A program made the translations under genes and the position numbers. From a virus, in IMG/VR virus record IMGVR_UViG_3300025316_000023, positions 1 through 47,280 of that record: a stretch of DNA of 47,280 nucleotides; one strand, given 5' to 3'. Positions 41,687-47,280 of this stretch are shown piece after piece; the first letter of the stretch is position 1; each line of letters opens with the position of its first letter. The notes under the pieces were generated by a model, which saw only the letters and a list, made by a program, of their open reading frames with translations, searched no databases and was not told the DNA's origin.

Positions 41687-41881
41687 ATGATTAAATTTAT
41701 TGAATTGACATATTTGGAAAAACCGATTTTTATCAATGTAGCCCACATTTTAAGTGTCGAAGCTTGTAAAGAAGGAAGCCGGATAAACACTGATTTAACT
41801 GTTAGTAATCAGACGGCCTTCCTTTTTTACTACACGGTTAAAGAGAGTTATACCGAAGTTCTGGCGTTAATAGCGTCGTAA
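41687..41881 (+). CDS. Small hypothetical protein of the control region
   Basis: 64 residues from ATG 41687 (MIKFIELTYLEKPIFINVAH...), ending VKESYTEVLALIAS. Small proteins with the I-K-F-I-x-L...V-x-E-S-Y-x-E-V pattern are common in Bacteroidota phages and mobile elements. Its start follows the 39-bp repeat by 2 bp, and its 3' end overlaps the convergent gene at 41848 by 34 bp. Function unknown. Confidence 0.6.
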   Translation: MIKFIELTYLEKPIFINVAHILSVEACKEGSRINTDLTVSNQTAFLFYYTVKESYTEVLALIAS

Positions 41882-42045
41882 ACCTTTAGTTTGTCGGCAA
41901 ATTTCTTTTCAAAGTCGATCCGGCATTGTGAAATGAATTCTTCCATTTCAGCAAGATCATCGGGGTAGGAGACGCGAATTGTGACTGTCATAGAGAGTGG
42001 ATCAATGGAACTGTCACTGCTTGTGATTTCAATTTTTGTGTACAT
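41848..42045 (-). CDS. Small hypothetical protein
   Basis: 65 residues (MYTKIEITSSDSSIDPLSMT...), acidic, strand then helix (EEFISQCRIDFEKKFADKLK). Transcribed from a consensus promoter at 42097-42127 through copy 2 of the 39-bp repeat. Convergent overlap with 41687-41881. Unknown role in the switch region. Confidence 0.6.
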   Translation of the reverse strand: MYTKIEITSSDSSIDPLSMTVTIRVSYPDDLAEMEEFISQCRIDFEKKFADKLKVYDAINARTSV

Positions 42046-42052
42046 AGTGTTT

Positions 42053-42091
42053 TGTTATTAATTATATTTGTCCTGTTATTAAAAACTAACA
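42053..42091. repeat. 39-bp direct repeat, copy 2
   Basis: Exact second copy of 41646-41684, in the leader of the minus-strand gene 41848-42045, with the same paired TGTTATTAA half-sites. Confidence 0.8.
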
Positions 42092-42095
42092 TGGT

Positions 42096-42122
42096 GCAAA
42101 TATACATACAGATTCAGTAAAT
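42096..42122. promoter_or_regulatory. Putative repressor operator 1 overlapping a minus-strand promoter
   Basis: 27 bp that recur at 42782-42808 with two mismatches. In minus sense it includes the -7 box TATATTTG (42104-42097); TTTG at 42127-42124, 19 nt upstream, completes a consensus promoter for 41848-42045. Core on plus strand: ATTCAGTAAAT. Confidence 0.65.
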
Positions 42123-42192
42123 ACAAACAAATTGTGTATTTATTTTAGGTAAAAATGAAAATATTTTTTAATTGACTGATAAAGATGTGATT

Positions 42193-42582
42193 ATGGAATT
42201 AATTTATTTGTCCGAAACAGAAAAGGCTTTATTACTATCCTTGAAAGAGGATAAAGGCTTTGAATTGGTCGGAATTAGCAATAAGGAGCTTGGGGTTGCT
42301 GCTGTTATGCTCGAAGATAAAGGTCTTATAAAAGCCCGGGTAAATTATGACGAGATAATAGATGCAGCCATTCTTGCAAAAGGGGAGGTTTACGTCAAAG
42401 GGAATCCAACGCTTGAAAATCCAGTAAGTGATAACGAGTTAAAGCGTCTGCAAAAAGAAGCTTTAGAATATAAGTTGAAAATAAGGAAACAAGAGCAAGT
42501 AATTCGCTTGTGGCAATTACTTACTGCAATAGTTGGAATTATCGGCCTTATTGGATGGTTATTCGCCTTTTTCTTTAAATAA
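42193..42582 (+). CDS. Hypothetical membrane-anchored protein
   Basis: 129 residues from ATG 42193; a TTG 21 bp upstream is rejected as start. The N-terminal ~75 residues look like a small winged-helix-type domain (ELIYLSETEKALLLSLKEDK; ISNKELGVAAVMLEDKGLIK). Then comes a coiled coil (NELKRLQKEALEYKLKIRKQ) and a C-terminal membrane helix (LLTAIVGIIGLIGWLFAFFF). A membrane-tethered sensor or regulator at the immunity region is one reading. Tail-to-tail overlap of 24 bp with 42559-42753. Confidence 0.6.
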   Translation: MELIYLSETEKALLLSLKEDKGFELVGISNKELGVAAVMLEDKGLIKARVNYDEIIDAAILAKGEVYVKGNPTLENPVSDNELKRLQKEALEYKLKIRKQEQVIRLWQLLTAIVGIIGLIGWLFAFFFK

Positions 42583-42753
42583 GGTATCAATACGGTTAAA
42601 TATAAAAGAAAAATCATCATTTATCATTGGATATTGCATAATCTGAAATTTCTTTTTCCCTTTAAGCATGAGCAATATATCACCCATTGCCCTTTTGTAA
42701 AGCGTATTTTCTTCTTTTAATTCAAGAATGATTTTTAGAGTTTCGGCGTCCAT
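42559..42753 (-). CDS. Small hypothetical protein divergent from the repressor
   Basis: 64 residues (MDAETLKIILELKEENTLYK...), helical with a basic middle (LMLKGKKKFQIMQ). Its start is 54 bp from the repressor start on the other strand, with operator 2 between them. It occupies the place of a cro-like gene but shows no HTH that I can see. Confidence 0.5.
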   Translation of the reverse strand: MDAETLKIILELKEENTLYKRAMGDILLMLKGKKKFQIMQYPMINDDFSFIFNRIDTLFKEKGE

Positions 42754-42781
42754 GGTGTGAGATTTTAATTTAAAGTTTGAT

Positions 42782-42808
42782 GCAAATATACAAACATATT
42801 CAGTAAAT
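42782..42808. promoter_or_regulatory. Putative repressor operator 2
   Basis: Second copy (25/27) of operator 1. Minus sense again contains TATATTTG (42790-42783), here upstream of the gene at 42559-42753. Its other end reaches the repressor ATG (42807), so binding could also block the repressor's own expression. Confidence 0.6.
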
Positions 42809-43490
42809 GGAACAGGTATTACCAGAAAGAAATAATCGGCTAAAGATGGTTATTGACAATCTTTGCGGTGGTAATGTTAGCGAGTTCGCAAGACAAGTAG
42901 ACCTTATTCAGCAAAAAGTTGATCGACTTTTTAAGATTGACAATAGAACGAAAAAGATTCCTTTTGTAAAAGATGAAGTCTTTGAGGCTGTTTTATTTAA
43001 ATATAAAAACATAGATAAGGTGTGGCTCTTAACTGGTGAGGGACATATGTTGAAGTCTGATTCCGTTGTTGACGAAATACCCAAACCAAAGGAAAATACT
43101 ATCCCTTACTACCCTGACGTAAATGCAAGTGCAGGAATGGACTTTTTAACGGACAATGGCCATAATTACAGCCTTCCAATAAGCATCCCAAACGTGGACG
43201 CACAGGCATTCATAAATGTATTCGGAGATAGTATGTACCCTAAGTATTGTAGCGGTGAAATAATTGGAATTAAAGAAATAGATAAGGACATGGTATTTCC
43301 TGGACATGCTTATGTGATCCAGATGATAGATGGGGAGGCGTACATTAAATATATCGATCCTGGAAAAGATGAAGAGCATTGGATGTTAAGAAGCGAAAAT
43401 GAAAAATACAAACCAAAACAATTCCATCTTTCAAAAATTCATAAAGTATATATTATCAAAGCAGTAATCACAAAATCAACACTTTTATAA
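42807..43490 (+). CDS. Phage repressor, LexA/CI-like with S24 peptidase domain
   Basis: 227 residues. The N-terminal ~75 residues are an HTH region (NRLKMVIDNLCGGNVSEFAR, then QVDLIQQKVDRLFKIDN; VWLLTGEG as often seen after the HTH). The C-terminal domain is S24: FGDSMYPKYCSGEIIGIKEI with the catalytic Ser in GDSM, and MIDGEAYIKYI with the catalytic Lys in YIK. The linker includes NASAGM, a possible Ala-Gly-type cleavage site. It probably maintains lysogeny and self-cleaves on DNA damage. It starts within operator 2. Confidence 0.9.
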   Translation: MEQVLPERNNRLKMVIDNLCGGNVSEFARQVDLIQQKVDRLFKIDNRTKKIPFVKDEVFEAVLFKYKNIDKVWLLTGEGHMLKSDSVVDEIPKPKENTIPYYPDVNASAGMDFLTDNGHNYSLPISIPNVDAQAFINVFGDSMYPKYCSGEIIGIKEIDKDMVFPGHAYVIQMIDGEAYIKYIDPGKDEEHWMLRSENEKYKPKQFHLSKIHKVYIIKAVITKSTLL

Positions 43491-43524
43491 AGTCATCAAT
43501 CAATCAACTTAAAATTACAACCCC

Positions 43525-43815
43525 ATGAAATTAATAAGCCTTAGAGAAATAATCATAACAGCAACATCGCAACCCGAAATTGTGCAAAGAGCGGGCAACG
43601 AACAAGAAAAAATAATGTGGGCAATAGCCGAAGAACGCGACTTAACGGATTGTGCTATTTGGCTGAAAAACGCGATTGAGGTACTAAACGAAAGTATCGT
43701 ACAATCGAAATTAGAGGGCGAAAAAACAATTGTCGTAGCGGGTTTGCTCGATCTTTTCGAAGAGAGTCTTTGTGACGTTCAGAAATTATTGCTTGCTGAT
43801 CCTTCCAAGATTTAA
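43525..43815 (+). CDS. Hypothetical helical protein
   Basis: 96 residues (MKLISLREIIITATSQPEIV...), helical and acidic (EKIMWAIAEERDLTDCAIWL; LLDLFEESLCDVQKLLLADP). Begins 34 bp after the repressor. An antisense open frame (43655-43855) overlaps its 3' half, so the exact gene content here is not certain. Confidence 0.5.
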   Translation: MKLISLREIIITATSQPEIVQRAGNEQEKIMWAIAEERDLTDCAIWLKNAIEVLNESIVQSKLEGEKTIVVAGLLDLFEESLCDVQKLLLADPSKI

Positions 43816-43855
43816 TAAGAGCTTCGGCTGTCTCTTCTGAAATATTTACTTTCAT
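43655..43855 (-). CDS. Possible antisense small gene or remnant
   Basis: 66 residues from ATG 43855 (MKVNISEETAEALIKSWKDQ...). The opening ISEETAEALIKSWKD closely parallels ISEETGEELVKIWKD in the gene at 38605-39087, which is unlikely for a random frame. The rest is basic and looks degenerate. It overlaps 43525-43815 by 161 bp. Could be a gene fragment left by recombination. Confidence 0.3.
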   Translation of the reverse strand: MKVNISEETAEALIKSWKDQQAIISERHKDSLRKDRANPLRQLFFRPLISIVRYFRLVPQSRFSAK

Positions 43856-43929
43856 GTGTTGAAAATTTAATTTCTTAAAAGTAACCAATATTTTACTAAC
43901 TTTTGTAACCTTTAATTACAACTTCCGTA

Positions 43930-43947
43930 ATTCTCAATAAGCACACA
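43930..43947 (+). promoter_or_regulatory. Dispersed 18-bp motif, copy E
   Basis: ATTCTCAATAAGCACACA region, matching TGTTCYYAWTRAGCRCAY apart from the first bases; it ends 6 bp before the ORF6N gene start. Confidence 0.45.
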
Positions 43948-43953
43948 TGACTT

Positions 43954-44466
43954 ATGCAACTTGCAAATATTGAAACCAAAATTTACGAAATAAGGGGTCT
44001 AAAAGTAATGCTTGACTTTGACCTTGCCGAACTTTACGAAGTTGAGACAAGAGCCTTGAATCAGGCCGTAAAACGAAACATCAAAAGGTTTCCCGATGAT
44101 TTTATGTTTCAACTCAATAAAGCCGAATGGGGTACTTTGCGATCACAATCTGTGACATCAAAAACAGAAAAAAGAGGAGGGACGCAAAAGCTCCCTTATG
44201 CTTTTACGGAGCAAGGCGTGTCAATGCTCAGCGGTATTCTTACCTCCGACAAGGCAATTGAGGTAAATATCTCAATAATGAGAGCTTTTGTTTTTATCAG
44301 GCAATACGCTTTAACGCACAGAGATTTAACAACTGAATTACAGGAACTTGAAAATAAATACGACCTGCAATTCAAAGATGTGTACGAGGCAATAAATTTC
44401 TTGCTGCAAAAAGATAATCAGGAAACTGAGCAGAAACAGCGAAAACGAATAGGGTACAAGGAATAG
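43954..44466 (+). CDS. ORF6N-domain protein (antirepressor-like)
   Basis: 170 residues. The ORF6N domain covers about residues 1-90: KIYEIRGLKVMLDFDLAELY, then TRALNQAVKRNIKRFPDDFM, FQLNKAEW and LPYAFTEQGVSMLSGILTSD. A coiled-coil tail follows (LTTELQELENKYDLQFKDVY; EQKQRKRIGYKE). ORF6N/KilA-N proteins are widespread in phages and Bacteroidota mobile elements, often acting as antirepressors. Here it lies downstream of the repressor and carries motif E directly upstream. Confidence 0.9.
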   Translation: MQLANIETKIYEIRGLKVMLDFDLAELYEVETRALNQAVKRNIKRFPDDFMFQLNKAEWGTLRSQSVTSKTEKRGGTQKLPYAFTEQGVSMLSGILTSDKAIEVNISIMRAFVFIRQYALTHRDLTTELQELENKYDLQFKDVYEAINFLLQKDNQETEQKQRKRIGYKE

Positions 44467-44478
44467 CACACATCTAAA

Positions 44479-45258
44479 ATGGATAAGGTCCTCAAAATAA
44501 TATTTAGTAAAAAGACAAGTTCAAAACACTTGCCTGAAGCTTTACGTCTTGCTGTGAAATTAGGAGGAGTTGTGGAAGGGGACTATATCAGAATAAAATT
44601 AACCATTCAGGAAGTATTCAATCTCTGGGAATGGATCAACGCCCTTCTCAATGTCATCGACAAATGGAGCGGTTTTGAGATCTATTATAAGGACAGGCTT
44701 TGCATGGTCAATAAGGAATATCGAAGGTTGTTTTATGCTCTTCAGGAAATAAGATCCTGTTACCACACTAACCAGGATAATCCGGAGGACTTCGAAAAGT
44801 GTAATCCCGGCTGGGGCTGCAATAAAGTAAACTTTATATCGCTTGGGATGAAATCCCCCGGAGTAAAGATGTGGTATAAATATGGGCACCTGGTTGAGCC
44901 CGATACATGGGTAATTGACAAAGAAAGGATCTTGAATGAAGTTCAGATTGAGATAGCAAGAAAGCATCTCACCGTCTGTCCTGCATTCCCGAATAGCAGA
45001 ATTCAGAAAGTGATCGATCAATTACCAAATTCTTTTATACTGGATGAGTTTTGGCAAGTCGAGTATAAGAACGAAATGGTAAACGGAGTCTTGACAAAAG
45101 TTGTCAACTCAATATGGTACAATTCAGAATTTGAAAAGGATTGGTTCTCGATGGAGAGTCTGTTGGCTGAAATAAATAAGGAGACTATTAGCCCCTTTGA
45201 GAAAGGATCGGACGATTGGCTTGATTGGATGATGAACAAAGGTTACTTAAAAATATAA
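44479..45258 (+). CDS. Hypothetical protein
   Basis: 259 residues (MDKVLKIIFSKKTSSKHLPE...). Alpha/beta with several Trp and Cys residues: LWEWINALLNVIDKWSGFEI, CYHTNQDNPEDFEKCNPGWG and CNKVNFISLGMKSPGVKMWY in the middle; C-terminal DDWLDWMMNKGYLKI. No conserved family is recognised. It is co-directional with ORF6N (12-bp gap) and followed after 4 bp by the next gene. Confidence 0.6.
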   Translation: MDKVLKIIFSKKTSSKHLPEALRLAVKLGGVVEGDYIRIKLTIQEVFNLWEWINALLNVIDKWSGFEIYYKDRLCMVNKEYRRLFYALQEIRSCYHTNQDNPEDFEKCNPGWGCNKVNFISLGMKSPGVKMWYKYGHLVEPDTWVIDKERILNEVQIEIARKHLTVCPAFPNSRIQKVIDQLPNSFILDEFWQVEYKNEMVNGVLTKVVNSIWYNSEFEKDWFSMESLLAEINKETISPFEKGSDDWLDWMMNKGYLKI

Positions 45259-45262
45259 TACC

Positions 45263-45571
45263 ATGCCAGCTAAAAGGGAGTACACCAACGAAACGCTTGA
45301 GATCATGAAAAGATTTTATGAAGCAGTGGATATGCTAATAGCTCAAAAAAGAATCAGAGGTATTCAGACCTATTGCACCCTGACTAAGATCGACAGACGG
45401 CACTACTACGAACAACGAAAAGAAGTGAGCCGTGGATATTTTCAAATGTCATGGATGCTGCCTCTCATAAAAGAATTTGGGGTATCTTCGGACTGGCTTC
45501 TTCTTAATAGAGGAGGTATGTTTACCGTAAAAGCGGAACAAAAACAGCGTGAGTCAATTTTAATAAATTAG
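45263..45571 (+). CDS. Small putative DNA-binding protein
   Basis: 102 residues. REYTNETLEIMKRFYEAVDM then RGIQTYCTLTKIDRRHYYEQ and MLPLIKEFGVSSDWLLLNRG. The last phrase (a helix, then GVSxxWLLxGxG) is the end of the HTH region of many phage repressors, so this may be a repressor-type HTH without a peptidase domain. Last gene of the plus-strand run. Confidence 0.6.
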   Translation: MPAKREYTNETLEIMKRFYEAVDMLIAQKRIRGIQTYCTLTKIDRRHYYEQRKEVSRGYFQMSWMLPLIKEFGVSSDWLLLNRGGMFTVKAEQKQRESILIN

Positions 45572-45605
45572 ACTAAAATATTTTTTTAAAATTTATTTAA
45601 ACTTT

Positions 45606-45637
45606 ATTGCATTTAAATCGTTTTTAATGTAGTTTTG
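45606..45637 (+). promoter_or_regulatory. Bacteroidota-type promoter
   Basis: ATTG (45606-45609), 20-nt spacer, TAGTTTTG (45630-45637), a full TAnnTTTG match. Transcription would begin close to 45644, inside or just after the first arm of the long inverted repeat. Confidence 0.6.
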
Positions 45638-45638
45638 T

Positions 45639-45815
45639 CGTTCGAAGAAACATTAACAAACACCTCTTTCCGGTTTTTGCAGAACTGGGAGAAAAGAGAA
45701 CTAGGAAGGGTTAAAAATTTAAACCCGGGCTCTACCAAGTAGTCCGGGTTTTTTTTACCACTCACTTGGTAGTTGTCACCTTACTTAAAGATGAAGAAAG
45801 GAGGTGTAATGTTAT
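45639..45815 (+). ncRNA. Structured leader RNA with attenuator-like layout
   Basis: Downstream of the promoter comes CGTTCGAAGAAACAT (45639-45653), whose exact reverse complement is at 45820-45834 in the first codons of the small gene. Then comes an imperfect hairpin CTCTTTCC...GGGAGAAAAGAG, an intrinsic terminator (45722-45756), and ACTTGGTAG (45764-45772), which is complementary to CTACCAAGT in the terminator loop (45732-45740). A strong AAAGGAGG (45797-45804) precedes the gene. Terminator, competing pairing and masked start together suggest a riboregulator. No known riboswitch class is recognised. Confidence 0.55.
45722..45756 (+). terminator. Intrinsic terminator within the leader
   Basis: Stem AACCCGG/CCGGGTT (45722-45728 with 45744-45750) followed by T8. 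It lies about 60 bp upstream of the small gene, so read-through would be needed to express it from the upstream promoter. Confidence 0.8.
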
Positions 45816-45938
45816 ATGGATGTTTCTTCGAACGGTCAAGTGAAGCGTTTGATTTACTGCAAATCTATCAGACGTAACGGAAAGACCATTTATCCAAAGA
45901 ATGCGAAAGTATTCAAGTTTTGGGTAAAGGTTAAGTAA
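45816..45938 (+). CDS. Small basic protein
   Basis: 40 residues (MDVSSNGQVKRLIYCKSIRR...), very basic, ending NGKTIYPKNAKVFKFWVKVK. Small proteins with a R-x-G-K-x-I-Y-P-K-x-A-K-x-F pattern recur in Bacteroidota mobile elements. An unusually good Shine-Dalgarno (AAAGGAGG) lies 11 nt upstream. A competing ATG at 45809 reads only 22 residues in another frame and stops inside this gene. Codons 2-7 form one arm of the long-range inverted repeat. Confidence 0.55.
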   Translation: MDVSSNGQVKRLIYCKSIRRNGKTIYPKNAKVFKFWVKVK

Positions 45939-46121
45939 GCCAAAAACCTAGAGAAAGAAAGGGGAGTGAGTGGCTTCCCGATCTTTCTTGAGAAGAATGA
46001 AACTCTAAAAAACAGTTCCTCAATTCTTGTTTAAAATTCATCTTTTCTTCCGTTGTTCTCCAATAGTTTCACAAAAAATAAATTCAAATTTTATAAATCG
46101 TTTATCCTTAACGGTTTAGAT
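45939..46121 (+). other. Non-coding stretch with one hairpin
   Basis: Together with what follows, 45939-46426 has no convincing gene. An imperfect stem AAGAAAG/CTTTCTT with inner GGGA/TCCC is found at 45955-45989 without a T run; the rest is AT-rich and shows nothing I can name. Confidence 0.4.
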
Positions 46122-46178
46122 GCCTCAAAATGGAAGTTTCCTAAACTTTAGATTCGCGTTCGAGTCGCGGTGAGGCTA
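46122..46178 (+). ncRNA. tRNA-like structure 3, D-arm missing, anticodon CCU
   Basis: Acceptor-like GCCTCA/TGAGGC (46122-46127 with 46171-46176), a 5-bp anticodon stem GAAGT/ACTTT with 7-nt loop TTCCTAA (anticodon CCT at 46140-46142, preceded by T33), a 4-nt variable region, and a T-arm TCGCG/CGCGG with loop TTCGAGT. Only ATG lies where the D-arm should be. Discriminator A, no CCA. It may be a decayed tRNA-Arg, a functional armless tRNA-like RNA, or the 3' half of a tRNA gene carried as an attachment site. A perfect hairpin follows 2 nt later. Confidence 0.5.
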
Positions 46179-46179
46179 C

Positions 46180-46210
46180 AAAGTGCCAGGGTTTTAGACC
46201 CTGGCACTTT
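46180..46210. terminator. Strong hairpin after the tRNA-like element
   Basis: Perfect 13-bp stem AAAGTGCCAGGGT/ACCCTGGCACTTT with a 5-nt loop, followed by GATTTT. A-rich before and T-rich after, so a terminator (possibly in both directions), though the T run is short. Confidence 0.65.
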
Positions 46211-46339
46211 GATTTTCAGATAGCTCCATTTTGAAAATATCAAGTGTGATCACAGTAGGGTTTATATTACCACCTAAGATACCAGAAAATGGCACCAAAG
46301 AAATGAAAAGCACTGCTATTAATTGGGAATTCTTTCTAA

Positions 46340-46372
46340 AAAAATCCCCTGCGACAAAGCAGAGGATTTAAA
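46340..46372 (-). terminator. Terminator of the peptidase gene
   Basis: Minus sense: AAATCCTCTGC/GCAGGGGATTT with one mismatch, followed directly by a run of seven T. It lies about 55 bp after the stop of 46427-47179. Confidence 0.7.
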
Positions 46373-46426
46373 TTAACTGACAATTAGATTTTATATTAAC
46401 AAGGTGAACCGAATCACGCATTCATT

Positions 46427-47179
46427 CTATTCAACAATTCGTATTGTCCAGAAGTCACTTGCAAGTTTACTATTTGTAAGGTAGGTGTATGGCATTGTGA
46501 AATACCCTGCCTGCCCCCAGTCAGGTCCCCAGCTATTACGAACAATAAAACGCTGTGAAGTATCATCGTATCCAACACACATAACAGCATGTCCGCCAAG
46601 TAATTTTTCCGTCTTTAAAGGTAAATTGACGACGCCCGTTTTAGCTACCGTTTCACCTTCAAACGAGGTGTAAACACTGAAACCAAAAACAAATGGATAT
46701 CCAGCAGCCAAACATGATTTCATCTGATTTAAATCCTGCGGAATACTCAGGTACGAAGTTACCAGGTGCTTTAGTGCATCAGTGTAACACTTCTTGGTCG
46801 GTTTGGTTTTGAACTTATTAATAATATAGGGCCATATTGTTTCGTGGCATACACCCTGATTATTGACAGTTTTGATACCATCCCGAATTTGAGCGCCAGA
46901 GTCGGTGTTTACACTTCCCTCAATAACTCTTTCATTGTAATAGATGAAAAGTCGAGATGGAATGAAATCAGAAAGTTTTTGTTTGAGTAATTCAAACTCA
47001 AAAGCGCCACCAATTGCATTAGCAGTGCAACTGCCAAGTTGCCCTTGGTCATAAACCGCCGGACATTGTTTACTTAAGTCAATGTTTTTCGGCAATGTTG
47101 TTATCTTCGCCGGTTCGTAAACCATATCCCTAAAGTCGGGTAAATCCCTTACCCAACCATAATTGTGTTGTGTACTCAT
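46427..47179 (-). CDS. Papain-like (C1 family) cysteine peptidase
   Basis: 250 residues. N-terminal WVRDLPDFRDMVYEP, then the active-site segment DQGQLGSCTANAIGGAFEFE (Gln of the oxyanion hole and catalytic Cys), GGHAVMCVGYDD with the catalytic His, and FIVRNSWGPDWGQAGYFTMP with the Asn. All key residues are present. No signal peptide is seen, so it probably acts in the cytoplasm or is exported otherwise. It is a single-gene unit with its own terminator on the edge of the phage region: a phage accessory (moron) gene or a host gene. It is not a typical endolysin. Confidence 0.9.
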   Translation of the reverse strand: MSTQHNYGWVRDLPDFRDMVYEPAKITTLPKNIDLSKQCPAVYDQGQLGSCTANAIGGAFEFELLKQKLSDFIPSRLFIYYNERVIEGSVNTDSGAQIRDGIKTVNNQGVCHETIWPYIINKFKTKPTKKCYTDALKHLVTSYLSIPQDLNQMKSCLAAGYPFVFGFSVYTSFEGETVAKTGVVNLPLKTEKLLGGHAVMCVGYDDTSQRFIVRNSWGPDWGQAGYFTMPYTYLTNSKLASDFWTIRIVE

Positions 47180-47280
47180 AGTTATACGATTAAAATTTTT
47201 AGTTTGAAACCATTCTTTTACGTATTCTTGATTTTTTGTTACAATTTTTCTGTAAAAAATTAGAAATAATATTTTGTGGT
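47180..47280. other. Right edge, AT-rich upstream region of the peptidase
   Basis: About 100 bp upstream of the peptidase ATG, about three quarters A+T. No convincing promoter box or further gene is seen before the window ends. Confidence 0.4.

Noticed and set aside
42172-42192. TTG start of the 42193 gene
   Set aside because: ATG 42193 is available in frame and better placed.
46122-46178. Attachment site for integration
   Set aside because: No integrase in the window and no second copy of the core; kept only as an alternative for the tRNA-like element.
46427-47179. Endolysin
   Set aside because: The motifs are those of C1 papain-like proteases, not of the amidases, lysozymes or NlpC/P60 peptidases usual in phage lysis.
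1-47280. Circular closure of the window (left-edge frame continues open into the right edge)
   Set aside because: The frame stays open for about 30 codons across the join, but into an AT-rich promoter region that does not look like fibre protein; no terminal repeat is seen.

Overview
The window reads as most of the genome of a siphovirus-type temperate phage or prophage of a Bacteroidota host. It carries a complete long-tailed phage head and tail gene set, a VirE-type primase-helicase, an ORF6N-domain protein, and several copies of the Bacteroidota promoter pattern (TTTG about 19-21 nt before TAnnTTTG). The sequence is AT-rich, and genes are tightly packed with ATGA or TAATG overlaps. I see no integrase, holin or endolysin. 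The gene at the left edge is cut off, so more of the phage probably lies to the left.

Layout. (1) 1-15862, minus strand: structural operon transcribed from a promoter near 15.9 kb. In transcription order it encodes scaffold-like protein, head protein, major capsid protein, four connector/tail-completion proteins, major tail protein, tail-assembly chaperones (with a clear -1 frameshift product), tape measure, distal tail protein, a large tail protein with an inserted DUF1566 lectin-like domain, and two fibre-like proteins. (2) 16094-20439, plus strand: an accessory block that splits the structural genes. It holds a DNA methyltransferase, a zinc-ribbon protein, a run of very small membrane proteins, and a probable small RNA ending at a terminator shared with the opposing operon. 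(3) 20438-25594, minus strand: minor head protein with a CdiA-like nuclease tail, portal, and large and small terminase. (4) 25666-41625, minus strand: replication and early genes (SNF2 helicase, HNH and VRR-NUC nucleases, VirE primase-helicase, C5 methyltransferase, family A DNA polymerase, possible sliding clamp, ssDNA-binding protein, Cas4/RecB-like nuclease, DNA-binding proteins). (5) 41.6-45.6 kb: control region with divergent and convergent small genes, an S24-type repressor, an ORF6N antirepressor-like gene and repeated operators. (6) 45.6-47.2 kb: a leader RNA, a 40-residue basic protein, a tRNA-like element, terminators and a papain-like peptidase.

The most unusual signals are non-coding. 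Two compact tRNA-like structures (11.3 kb and 36.8 kb) sit between genes of minus-strand operons, each directly after a probably abundant protein (major tail protein; ssDNA-binding protein). A third, lacking a D-arm, lies at 46.1 kb. An 18-bp motif (TGTTCYYAWTRAGCRCAY) occurs five times at operon boundaries. A cluster of GTGTATAC iterons at 27.87-28.15 kb could be an origin. The immunity region has two kinds of duplicated operator, and a leader at 45.64 kb can pair over 15 bp with the start of the small gene it precedes.

All functional names are inferred from visible motifs and gene order. No database search was run.
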